In this document: in pieces, positions 41,059-49,052 of the stretch | Layout: every line of letters begins with the position of its first letter | Position numbering within the stretch: the first letter of the stretch is position 1 | Source: Paraburkholderia guartelaensis | Lineage (GTDB): Bacteria; Pseudomonadota; Gammaproteobacteria; Burkholderiales; Burkholderiaceae | Direction of reading: 5' to 3' | Assembly: GCF_004353905.1 (NCBI RefSeq) | Contig: NZ_SMOD01000022.1 | Span: 62,001 to 126,000, forward strand | DNA: 64,000 nucleotides | Program-made: the position numbers and the translations under genes | The notes under the pieces: model-generated | Database searches by the model: none | What the model was told of the DNA's origin: nothing | The model's input: only the letters and a program-made list of their open reading frames with translations

Positions 41059-43032
41059 TCACTTCGCACTGAACGGCGACACCATCGCATTCGCTGTGGT
41101 CGTGCTCGCCGCTGCCGGCGTCCACCGGTACACCACCGCGCTCGAAGCGTTGTAGTTATCCTTCGTCACCACATACTCGCCGGTCGAGCGCAGATACGCA
41201 CGCAGGCCGTACATCGAATCCACGTCGTTGCCCACGTACACCGCGTTCGAGTTGCTATTGATGAGTGTCGTGTCGATCGCGCCCGTGGTGAGGTTGAACG
41301 CATCGATGTTCGGCACGGTGTGCACGTAGCCCACGAACAGATAATTTCCAGCGGCTGCAATCGATTTGGGATTCGCGCTCGTGAGCGTAATCACCGGATT
41401 CGGCGCACTCGTATTGCCGGCGAGCCAGCCGTGATACACCTCGACGCGCGTGCCGACTGCCGTCCAGTCGGTGATGCTCGCGTCTTCTCCCGTGAGGATC
41501 ATCGTGTCGCTTTCGGGCAGGTAGACGATGCGTGTGAGCCGCGAAATCGTGGCGGGAATCGGCGTGGTGATCGCCGCGCCCCAGGTCGGCTTGCCGGTCG
41601 AGTCGAAGCCGGTCAGCGGGTAGTGGGAAATGACGTTGGTCTTGTCGAGGCCAACCCACAGGTCGCCCTTGCTGTCGAGACAAAAGCCGTTGCGCACCGG
41701 GGCCGTCGTATTGAACGCCGCCCCCGGCAGCGTGTAATCCGGAATGGCGATATAGCCGCTCGCCGCGTTGAAGTGGAAGAAGTAGAACGTATCGGGGTTC
41801 TGCCCGGCCGCCACGAGAATGCGCTGGCCACCCACGCTCGCCACCTGCGCGAAATGCTCGCCTCGCGCGGTGTCGGCGAGATTGATGCGCGGATCGGACG
41901 GATACGTGATGGGGTCAATGGTGTTGGCCACGAAGGTGCCGCCGGCCGTTCCCGAATAGATATTCATGCCGCCGTAGAACAGCGCGCCATCGGTGGCCGG
42001 GTCCGGCGCCGCATTGCCTTCGAAATTGAGCGACTGCAGCTTCCAGCGCAGCGTCCCGGTGCCGTCGTAAGCCTGCAGATCGGTGCCGCCGTTGCGGCCG
42101 AGGTCCCACGAGCCGCCCCACGGATTGTTCAGCACGTACAGCATGCCTGCGGAATCCTTGCCGATGCCAACCACGCGCGTAAAGCGCTTGTCGCCCACCT
42201 GCCCCTTGATGCCCGTGGTCGTGTCGAGATAGCCGCCCAGAACGCCGAACGTGCCGGTTTGCGAAGGCATGCCCGCTACGCTGAAGGTCTTGATGTTCAT
42301 GTCGGGACCCGAGTCGCCGATCATCAACTGTGAGGTCTGCGAATCGAAATACAGCGACGACGGCCGCGCCGTGGATGCCAGCTGGATCGTGTTCAAGAGC
42401 TGACCGCCGGCACTGAATTCGAGCACGGCGCCCGCGCTCTTCTGGGCGACCCAGAGGTTGCCGCTCGCGTCGAGTGTCAGCGCGCCTGGGCACGCCACGC
42501 TGATATCGCGTTGCCAGACGCCGTCCGTGGTGTACACACGCACGCGGTTGCCGGGGAAATCGCTCACGTAGAGCAGCGAGCCGGAAGTCGCGAGTCCGGT
42601 GATGACATCGGCGAGCTTTTCGGTCGTATCGGCGCTCACGGGGATCAGCAAGTCGCGCGCGCCGCTCGTGCGGTTGTAGCGCCCGACGTTGCCGCTGCCA
42701 TACGTGGCGTTGTACTGCATCGCGACGAACAGCGAAGTCGTGTTGCCCGTGATCGCGCCGCCCTGGAAGTCGCCGTGCCCGCCGATCGAGCCGAGGCTCT
42801 GGCCGTTCTGGTAAATCGCCAGGCCGCCTTCGTTTTCATCCCACATCGACGACGTATAGATGACGCCTTCGGGCGCGACCCACATCGAGCGGGCCACGTT
42901 GCCCACGTGCGTCGCGTTGGTGCCGTAGGTGTTCGCAATCCAGTCGGTGGAGTATTGCGCTTCGCAAACGGGCGCAACCGTTGCGGTGAGAGCGGCCGCC
43001 AGCCATGCAGCGCCAATTCGATGCAAGATCAT
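41059..43032 (-). CDS. Secreted beta-propeller (NHL-like) protein of unknown function
   Basis: A 657-residue exported protein. The signal peptide ends near residue 25 (TVAPVCEA). The mature part contains repeated blades in the NHL/SMP-30 style, such as SDFPGNRVRVYTTDG, GNLWVAQKSAGAVLEFSAGG and GKDSAGMLYVLNNP, so a six- or seven-bladed propeller, or two of them, is likely. No enzyme motif or lipobox is evident. It stands alone between hpnH and ybdD-cstA. A perfect palindrome (43050-43067) lies just before the start, suggesting specific control. It may bind or sense a periplasmic or surface ligand; its role is unknown. Confidence 0.8.
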   Translation of the reverse strand: MILHRIGAAWLAAALTATVAPVCEAQYSTDWIANTYGTNATHVGNVARSMWVAPEGVIYTSSMWDENEGGLAIYQNGQSLGSIGGHGDFQGGAITGNTTSLFVAMQYNATYGSGNVGRYNRTSGARDLLIPVSADTTEKLADVITGLATSGSLLYVSDFPGNRVRVYTTDGVWQRDISVACPGALTLDASGNLWVAQKSAGAVLEFSAGGQLLNTIQLASTARPSSLYFDSQTSQLMIGDSGPDMNIKTFSVAGMPSQTGTFGVLGGYLDTTTGIKGQVGDKRFTRVVGIGKDSAGMLYVLNNPWGGSWDLGRNGGTDLQAYDGTGTLRWKLQSLNFEGNAAPDPATDGALFYGGMNIYSGTAGGTFVANTIDPITYPSDPRINLADTARGEHFAQVASVGGQRILVAAGQNPDTFYFFHFNAASGYIAIPDYTLPGAAFNTTAPVRNGFCLDSKGDLWVGLDKTNVISHYPLTGFDSTGKPTWGAAITTPIPATISRLTRIVYLPESDTMILTGEDASITDWTAVGTRVEVYHGWLAGNTSAPNPVITLTSANPKSIAAAGNYLFVGYVHTVPNIDAFNLTTGAIDTTLINSNSNAVYVGNDVDSMYGLRAYLRSTGEYVVTKDNYNASSAVVYRWTPAAASTTTANAMVSPFSAK

Positions 43033-43049
43033 GAAAAATTCTTTGATTC

Positions 43050-43067
43050 GTACACCTTACGGTGTAC
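43050..43067. promoter_or_regulatory. Perfect palindrome just upstream of the secreted propeller gene
   Basis: GTACACC-TTAC-GGTGTAC has 7-base perfect arms and lies 17 bases before the start codon of the minus-strand propeller gene. It could be a repressor operator or an mRNA hairpin over the ribosome-binding region, since no clear Shine-Dalgarno is visible. Confidence 0.5.
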
Positions 43068-43245
43068 CAGTTGAAAATGCGGTGTTGCCCGCGTGGCAAA
43101 CGCGCAGGCCGATTCCCGACGATTCGAATCCGTGCACGCCACCGCGCGCGGCGTCATGCGTCGAATTGGTGTGGAACTTCGTCAAAGTTAACGGCAGCCA
43201 CACTGCGGGAATTGAGTGCTTTTTGACCGCGAAGATTACAGGCGT

Positions 43246-43277
43246 AAAAAAAAGCGCGACGGCCTTCGCCGTCGCGC
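43246..43277 (-). terminator. Terminator of the cstA-ybdD unit
   Basis: On the minus strand GCGCGACGGC (43277-43268) and GCCGTCGCGC (43263-43254) form a perfect 10-base stem around a 4-base loop, followed by eight T (A-run at 43246-43253). Confidence 0.9.
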
Positions 43278-43308
43278 CTCGTGCTGAACGTATCCGCTCA
43301 GTCTGGAG

Positions 43309-43515
43309 TTAGCAGCACTTGCCTGCCCCCGACCCATACCTGGCGTTTTGCCGCTCGCGGAAAAACTCCTCGTAGGTCATGACCGGGCGGTCGGGATGCG
43401 TCTCACGCGCATGCGCGACGTAGCCCTCGTAGTCCGGCAAACCGACCATCAAACGCATGGCCTGGCCGAGATAGCGCCCGGCCGTCTGTACGTTGTCGCG
43501 AAGTCCCGAGAACAT
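43309..43515 (-). CDS. ybdD: YbdD/YjiX family small protein (CstA partner)
   Basis: A 68-residue protein of the YbdD/DUF466 family, typically encoded right after CstA-type carriers. The N-terminus RDNVQTAGRYLGQAMRLMVGLPDYEGYV and the MTYEEFFRERQNARYG segment are typical. It ends in a C-terminal Cys-Cys. Its function is unclear; a role in assembly or activity of the carrier has been suggested. An ACGGAG precedes the ATG, cstA is 25 bases upstream, and a strong terminator follows. Confidence 0.9.
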   Translation of the reverse strand: MFSGLRDNVQTAGRYLGQAMRLMVGLPDYEGYVAHARETHPDRPVMTYEEFFRERQNARYGSGAGKCC

Positions 43516-43540
43516 GGTGTGCTCCGTTCAGTAGCGTCGA

Positions 43541-45628
43541 TCAATGCACGCGATTCGTCACAGCCGCCGCGCCGCCGGCCGGCATCGCCTGATACGGCGT
43601 TTCCTGCACAGTCGGACGATCGATGCGGCGCGCACGAGCAATCGCGATCAGGCCGTACACGACGATGCTCACCACCACGAAGATGAACAGGCCCGAAAGC
43701 GCGGCATCGACATAGTCGTTGAACACCATGCGCTGCATCTGCTCGAGCGACTTGGCGGGCGCAACGATCTTGCCATCAGCGATCGCCGCCGAAAGCTTCT
43801 GTGCGTGCGCGACGAAGCTCACCTTCGGGTTGCTGTCGAAAATCTTCTGCCAGCCCGCCGTGAGTGTGCAGATGAGGAGCCACACCGTGGGCAGTGCCGT
43901 CACCCATGCGAACTTCTCGCGCTTCATCTTGAAGAGCACGACGGTGGCGAGCATCAGTGCGATACCGGCGAGCATCTGGTTCGAGATACCGAAGAGCGGC
44001 CACAGCGTATTGATGCCGCCCAGCGGATCGACGACGCCCTGGTAGAGGAAGTAGCCCCACGCAGCCACGCACAGCGCGGTCGCGATCAGGTTGGCCGGCA
44101 GCGACTCCGTGCGCTTGAGCGACGGGTGGAACGTGCCGAGCAGGTCTTGCAGCATGAAGCGGCCCGCGCGCGTGCCCGCGTCGACGGCGGTCAGGATGAA
44201 GAGCGCCTCGAAGAGGATGGCGAAGTGATACCAGAACGCCATCATCGCCTCGCCGCCGATCACCTGGTGCAGGATCTGCGCCATGCCTACGGCCAGCGTC
44301 GGTGCGCCGCCTGCGCGCGCCACGATCGTGGTTTCGCCCACGGCGTGTGCGGTTTGCGTGAGCATGTCGGGCGTGAGCATGAAGCCCCAGTGGCCAACGG
44401 TTTGCGCCACGGCGTCCGGCGTCGTGCCGAGCACGGCGAGCGGCGCGTTCATCGCGAAGTACACGCCCGGCTCGATCACCGAGGCGGCCACGAGTGCCAT
44501 GATCGCGACGAACGATTCCATCAGCATCGCGCCGTAACCGATGAAGCGCGCGTTGGTTTCGTTATCGAGCAGCTTGGGCGTCGTGCCCGACGAGATCAGC
44601 GCATGGAAGCCCGACACCGAGCCGCACGCGATCGTGATGAAGAGGAACGGGAACAGGTTGCCCGACCACACCGGGCCCGTGCCGTCGATGAACTTCGTGA
44701 AGGCCGGCATCTTCAGTTCCGGCGCGACGATCAGAATGCCGATCGCGAGCGCGAGAATCGTGCCGATCTTGAGGAACGTCGAGAGGTAGTCGCGCGGCGC
44801 GAGCAGGAGCCACACCGGCAGCACCGAAGCGACGAAGCCATAACCGATCAGGATCCACGTGAGCTGCGTGCCCGTGAACGTGAACCAGGCTGCGAGCGTG
44901 GGCGAATCGTGCACGTGCTGGCCGAAGGCGATGGAAGCCATCAGCAGGACGAAACCGATGATCGAAATCTCGCCGATCTTGCCCGGGCGGATGTAGCGAA
45001 CGTACAGGCCCATGAAGATCGCGATGGGGATCGTCGCGGCCACCGTGAACGTGCCCCACGGCGAGTTCGTGAGCGCCTTCACGACGATCAGCGCGAGCAC
45101 CGCGAGAATGATGATCATGATGAGGAAGGTGCCGAACAGCGCGATCACGCCGGGCACCGGGCCGAGTTCCATCTTCACGAGGTCGCCCAGCGAGCGGCCG
45201 TCGCGGCGCGTGGAGAGGAACAGCACCACGAAGTCCTGCACGGCGCCCGCGAACACCACGCCCGCGAGAATCCAGAGCATGCCGGGCATGTAGCCCATCT
45301 GCGCGGCCAGCACCGGGCCCACGAGCGGACCCGCGCCCGCGATCGCCGCGAAGTGATGGCCGAACAGTACGAACTTGTTGGTGGGCACGTAGTCGAGCCC
45401 GTCGTTGTGGCGCACGGCCGGCGTCATGCGCAGGCCGTCGAGCTGCAGCACCTGCGTGGCGATGAAGCGGCTATAAAAGCGATACGCGATCAGATAGACG
45501 CACACGGCGCAGATCACGATCCACAGTGCGCTGATTCGCTCGCCGTGCGCGAGCGCGATGGTGCCGAACGCGAACGCGCCAAGCAGCGCGACCAGCGTCC
45601 AGACGACAAAACTGGATGTCCGACTCAT
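43541..45628 (-). CDS. cstA: Carbon starvation protein A (pyruvate/peptide transporter family)
   Basis: A 695-residue inner-membrane transporter with about 16-18 spans. The CstA family includes BtsT, a pyruvate/proton symporter, and E. coli CstA, with roles in pyruvate and peptide uptake under carbon limitation. Family stretches such as HHFAAIAGAGPLVGPVLAAQMGYMPG (residues about 92-117) are clear. It is in an operon with ybdD and divergent from a Cache-sensor histidine kinase/LuxR regulator pair. The intergenic region contains three TACGTA motifs (45787-45818), a likely control site for that regulator. The exact substrate is not determined by sequence. Confidence 0.95.
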   Translation of the reverse strand: MSRTSSFVVWTLVALLGAFAFGTIALAHGERISALWIVICAVCVYLIAYRFYSRFIATQVLQLDGLRMTPAVRHNDGLDYVPTNKFVLFGHHFAAIAGAGPLVGPVLAAQMGYMPGMLWILAGVVFAGAVQDFVVLFLSTRRDGRSLGDLVKMELGPVPGVIALFGTFLIMIIILAVLALIVVKALTNSPWGTFTVAATIPIAIFMGLYVRYIRPGKIGEISIIGFVLLMASIAFGQHVHDSPTLAAWFTFTGTQLTWILIGYGFVASVLPVWLLLAPRDYLSTFLKIGTILALAIGILIVAPELKMPAFTKFIDGTGPVWSGNLFPFLFITIACGSVSGFHALISSGTTPKLLDNETNARFIGYGAMLMESFVAIMALVAASVIEPGVYFAMNAPLAVLGTTPDAVAQTVGHWGFMLTPDMLTQTAHAVGETTIVARAGGAPTLAVGMAQILHQVIGGEAMMAFWYHFAILFEALFILTAVDAGTRAGRFMLQDLLGTFHPSLKRTESLPANLIATALCVAAWGYFLYQGVVDPLGGINTLWPLFGISNQMLAGIALMLATVVLFKMKREKFAWVTALPTVWLLICTLTAGWQKIFDSNPKVSFVAHAQKLSAAIADGKIVAPAKSLEQMQRMVFNDYVDAALSGLFIFVVVSIVVYGLIAIARARRIDRPTVQETPYQAMPAGGAAAVTNRVH

Positions 45629-45969
45629 GCGGTGTCTCCGTTATGTTTTTAGCTTTGTGTCCGGCATCGGAACCGGACCCTTGTGCGCCGTCCACATCGT
45701 CTTGGCGATGGCAGCGCATGCATGACGCATTACGCCATGTCGTGGGCGGTAGTATTCGCTTTCAGACCGTCAGCCACAACCGGACAACTACGTAAGCGCG
45801 CTACGTAGAACTACGTAGGGAAGGCAACAATTCGTTGCGCACGCAACGACAATCGCGGCCCGTCGCGCAACACGCGGTGTAAGAGGACCCTCTCGACCGC
45901 AGCGTGGATTTTGCCCGCCTCGCCGCGCGCGCCCGGTTATGCTTGCAGTCTCAGCTTCCGAACACCGTC
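45629..45969. other. Divergent control region between cstA and the Cache kinase gene
   Basis: A 341-base gap with three TACGTA palindromes at 45789-45817 (see the separate entry) and promoter regions for both sides. No open frame of note and no RNA gene are recognised; the kinase may start as far up as a GTG at 45904. Confidence 0.55.
45787..45818. promoter_or_regulatory. Cluster of three TACGTA motifs, probable LuxR-type response-regulator site
   Basis: TACGTA occurs at 45789-45794, 45802-45807 and 45812-45817. The outer two are embedded in identical ACTACGTA, and the last two lie 10 bases apart, one helical turn. NarL/LuxR-type regulators bind short repeated palindromic heptamers. The neighbour encoding such a regulator makes it the natural candidate; binding is not shown. 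Confidence 0.55.
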
Positions 45970-47463
45970 ATGCCCGCCCCATTTTTCTTCGCCGACCGCC
46001 GCCTGAAGACGAAAATCTTCCTGCTCGCGGTCGTACCGTTCCTCGCGGCCATTGCCGGCATCGGTATCGGCGTGCGCCAGCAGGCCACACAGCTCGCGCA
46101 AACGCAGCACGCGACGATGCAGAGCGCGTATATGTCGAGCAAGGAAATCGAGCTGCGCCACTACGTGGAGCTGGCCACGAGCGCCATCGCGCCGCTCTAT
46201 GCGCCCGAGGAAAACGCCAGCGACGCGTTGCCCGCGCCCGACAGCGAAGCCGACCGCCAGCTGGCCGCGCTAGCCGTGCTGCAGAAGATGGACTTCGGCC
46301 CCGACGGCTATTTCTTCGTCTACGACATGCACGGGCGCTCGCTCATGCATCCGCGCGAGCCCGCGCTCGTCGGCCAGGATCTCTGGAACCTGCGCGACCC
46401 GCAGGGCGCGCTCACGATCCAGCAACTGATTGCCGCGGCCCAGCGCGGCGGCGGCTACGTGCGCTATATGTGGCACCGGCCGTCCACGGGCAAGCTCGCG
46501 CCCAAGCTCGGCTACGTTGTGCCGCTGCCGCGCTGGGGCTGGATGATCGGCACCGGCATCTATCTCGACGACGTCGATTCGACGCTCGCGCACATCGACG
46601 AGCGCGCCTCCGCGAATATCGAGCACACCATCCAGTGGCTCGGCGTGATCGCACTTGCGGGCGTGCTCGTGATCGCGCTCGGTGCGCTCGTGCTCAACGT
46701 GAGCGAGCACCGCAGCACCGACGCCAAGCTCAAGCGCCTCGCGCAGCAGGTGGTCGAATCGCAGGAGCAGGAGCGGGCGCGGCTCTCGCGCGAACTGCAC
46801 GATGGCATCAGCCAGATGCTCGTTTCGGTGAAGCTGCTGCTGGAGTCGGCGCTGACACGCTTCGAGCGCGGCGAAACGCGCGTGCCTGCCGCCGAAGCGT
46901 CGCTCGCCACCGGCCTCTCACGTCTTTCCGACACGCTGCGCGAAGTACGCAGCATCTCGCATGCACTGCGCCCCTCGATGCTCGACGACCTGGGCCTCGC
47001 TGCCGCGCTGGAGCAACTCACGCGCGAGATGGCCGAGCAAACGGGCATCGAGATCGCCTTCACGCAAACCGCGCCGAAGCCGGCGAGCAAAAAGGCACAA
47101 GTCCCCGCGCTGCCGGACGCCGTCAACACCGTGCTCTTTCGCATTGCGCAGGAAGCGCTCACCAACATCGTGCGCCACGCGCAAGCGGCGCGCGCCGCGC
47201 TCACGCTGGAAGTCGCCGCGAGCGGCGTGACACTTGGCATTGCCGACAACGGCCGTGGCTTCGACGTGGCGCACGCGCTGGCCGACCCGCGCGCGGGTCT
47301 GGGCCTGCGCAACATGCGCGAGCGCCTGGAGGCGCTGGGCGGCCGCCTCGACATTACCTCGCAGCCTGGCCATACGCTCGTCACCGCGTGGGTGCCTATT
47401 GCGTCCAATGCGGCGTCGAATGCAGCACCCAAAGCCGCTGCCGTATCAGGAACGCCGACATGA
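45970..47463 (+). CDS. Cache-domain sensor histidine kinase (HisKA_3/NarX-like)
   Basis: A 497-residue membrane kinase. One span (residues about 16-36) precedes a single-Cache periplasmic sensor (about 45-205; FGPDGYFFVYDMHGRSLMHP), typical for sensing small organic acids. A second span follows (222-243). The phospho-acceptor is His277 in LSRELHDGISQ, and the HATPase has NxxRHA, DNGRGF and GLGLRNMRERL boxes. I chose the ATG at 45970; a GTG at 45904 is possible. Its last bases overlap the regulator gene by four. By position it likely controls cstA in response to pyruvate or a similar acid, as BtsSR does for btsT; the ligand is inferred. Confidence 0.9.
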   Translation: MPAPFFFADRRLKTKIFLLAVVPFLAAIAGIGIGVRQQATQLAQTQHATMQSAYMSSKEIELRHYVELATSAIAPLYAPEENASDALPAPDSEADRQLAALAVLQKMDFGPDGYFFVYDMHGRSLMHPREPALVGQDLWNLRDPQGALTIQQLIAAAQRGGGYVRYMWHRPSTGKLAPKLGYVVPLPRWGWMIGTGIYLDDVDSTLAHIDERASANIEHTIQWLGVIALAGVLVIALGALVLNVSEHRSTDAKLKRLAQQVVESQEQERARLSRELHDGISQMLVSVKLLLESALTRFERGETRVPAAEASLATGLSRLSDTLREVRSISHALRPSMLDDLGLAAALEQLTREMAEQTGIEIAFTQTAPKPASKKAQVPALPDAVNTVLFRIAQEALTNIVRHAQAARAALTLEVAASGVTLGIADNGRGFDVAHALADPRAGLGLRNMRERLEALGGRLDITSQPGHTLVTAWVPIASNAASNAAPKAAAVSGTPT

Positions 47464-48131
47464 CGATGACGAATGCAAACGTGACCGATCCGACCAGCCC
47501 GGGCGCCAGGCCCGCGCGCCTCGTCCTCGTGGACGACCATCCTCTCGTGCGCGACGGCCTGCGCGCGCGGCTCGAAGCCGTGCCGGGTTTCGAGGTGGCG
47601 GGCGAAGCCGGCAACGCCGACGAGGCCATCGCGCTCGCAGCGTCGCTCGAACCCGATCTCGTCCTGATGGACGTGGGCATGGCGGGCGTGAACGGCATCG
47701 CGCTCGCGGGTATTTTCCACGAGCGCTTTCCGGCCATCCGCGTGTTGATGCTGTCGATGCACGACAACGTCGAATACGTGACGGAGGCGGTGCGTGCGGG
47801 CGCGAGCGGCTATGTGCTCAAGGATTCGCCGGCCACCGAGATCATCCGCGCGATCGAGGCGGTGCTGGCCGGGCGCACGTATTTCAGCGCGGGCTTGAGC
47901 GCACGCATGATCCAGGCGTCGGCACGCAGCACGCCCGTCGAGCGTCTGACGCCGCGCGAGCGGGACATTCTCGACGCGCTCGCGCAAGGACTATCGAGCA
48001 AGCAGATCGCGCAGCGCGAGGGGCTATCGGTGCGCACAGTGGAAACGCACCGGCTCAACCTCAAGCGCAAGCTGGAGATCGAAGGCCAGGCGGAGTTGAT
48101 CAAGTTCGCGGTGGAGCACCGCAGAAAGTGA
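47460..48131 (+). CDS. LuxR/NarL-family response regulator
   Basis: A 223-residue response regulator. The receiver has the acidic pocket VDDH (residues 24-27) and the phospho-acceptor Asp71 (LVLMDVGMAG), with the usual Lys near 121 (VLKDSP). The C-terminal LuxR-type HTH (about 158-215) reads LTPRERDILDALAQGLSSKQIAQREGLSVRTVETH in short blocks typical of the family. It overlaps the kinase gene by ATGA. The TACGTA cluster upstream of cstA is its likely target. A long hairpin lies just after the gene. Confidence 0.92.
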   Translation: MTMTNANVTDPTSPGARPARLVLVDDHPLVRDGLRARLEAVPGFEVAGEAGNADEAIALAASLEPDLVLMDVGMAGVNGIALAGIFHERFPAIRVLMLSMHDNVEYVTEAVRAGASGYVLKDSPATEIIRAIEAVLAGRTYFSAGLSARMIQASARSTPVERLTPRERDILDALAQGLSSKQIAQREGLSVRTVETHRLNLKRKLEIEGQAELIKFAVEHRRK

Positions 48132-48132
48132 A

Positions 48133-48163
48133 ACGGGCGCACCGGCTTACCCGGTGCGCCCGT
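48133..48163. terminator. Long hairpin between the response regulator and hpnM
   Basis: ACGGGCGCACCGG (48133-48145) pairs perfectly with CCGGTGCGCCCGT (48151-48163) around CTTAC. No proper T-run follows on either strand, so it may act with weak termination or as an mRNA end-protecting structure for these convergent genes. Confidence 0.5.
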
Positions 48164-48198
48164 CATTGCACAATGCGTGTGCAACCACCAATCGACGA

Positions 48199-48807
48199 TC
48201 AGCTGCGCGCGTTGTGGTCGACGAGGAACTTGATGAGCCCGTCGATGCCGCCCTTGGCGATCTGGTCGGCAAATTGCGTCTGGTAGACCTGGATCAGCCA
48301 CGCACCCATCATGTTGATGTCGTAGATCTTCCAGCCGTTGGGTGTTTGCGTGAGACGGTAGTCGATCGCGTCGTCGCCGCCGTTGCTGATCACGTGCGAC
48401 TGCACCACGGTGTCTTTCGCACCCGCACCCGTGTTCGAGGGTGCGAACTTGAAGCTCACCTGCGTATCGCGCAGTTGCGAGAGCGACGAGGCGTACGTCT
48501 TCACGAGCAGGAGTTGAAATTGCTCATACAGCTTCTGCTGCTGTTCGGGCGTGGCCGTCGCCCAGGGTTTGCCAACGGCGATCCGCGTGGTGCGTTTGAA
48601 GTCGGTGGCGGGAACGAAATGGGTCTCGACCACCTGGGTGATCTTGTTCATGTCGCCGCCGCGCGCTTGCGGGTCGGCCTGCATCGCCTTCACGGTGCCT
48701 TCCACGGCGGCCTTGACGGTGGCATCCGGCGCGGTTTGCGCGAACGCGGCGCCCGAAACGCCCGTGAAACAGGCGGCGACGAAAAATGCGGTCAGGTAAC
48801 GTTTCAT
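48199..48807 (-). CDS. hpnM: HpnM, MlaC-like periplasmic protein (toluene tolerance family)
   Basis: A 202-residue periplasmic protein of the Ttg2D/MlaC family with a signal peptide (cleavage near residue 23, GAAFA). MlaC proteins carry lipids across the periplasm in a hydrophobic pocket; HpnM is the variant found with hopanoid genes. Segments such as GKPWATATPEQQQKLYEQFQLLL and YRLTQTPNGWKIYDINMMGAWLI are family-like. No MlaB/D/E/F genes are nearby. It is divergent from the hpnN-mlaA pair, across 245 bases, which points to a shared job in hopanoid or phospholipid trafficking. Confidence 0.88.
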   Translation of the reverse strand: MKRYLTAFFVAACFTGVSGAAFAQTAPDATVKAAVEGTVKAMQADPQARGGDMNKITQVVETHFVPATDFKRTTRIAVGKPWATATPEQQQKLYEQFQLLLVKTYASSLSQLRDTQVSFKFAPSNTGAGAKDTVVQSHVISNGGDDAIDYRLTQTPNGWKIYDINMMGAWLIQVYQTQFADQIAKGGIDGLIKFLVDHNARS

Positions 48808-49052
48808 ACGCTCTTCTGGAACAGTGAAATTCAGGCGCCGGTATACAGTGCGACTCAGTGCGTGCGGTTAAGTGCAAGTGCAATCACGTAACCTTCACGC
48901 CGCCGGCTGAGCCAGTATAACGGCTTTGGCAGATGCGCTGCCGGGGCGCTGCCTCGAGCCCAAGTGTGCAAGACCCGCGCCGGGACGGGCGGGGCCGGTA
49001 TACTTGTGCGTTTCGCGTCAAAGAACCTAATTGACAGGGCCCCCTCGCCTGT

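Noticed and set aside
43544..45652. A long plus-strand open frame (about 702 codons) opposite cstA
   Set aside because: Its composition is dominated by Arg, Glu, Asp and His, with no domains; cstA on the other strand is complete and recognisable.
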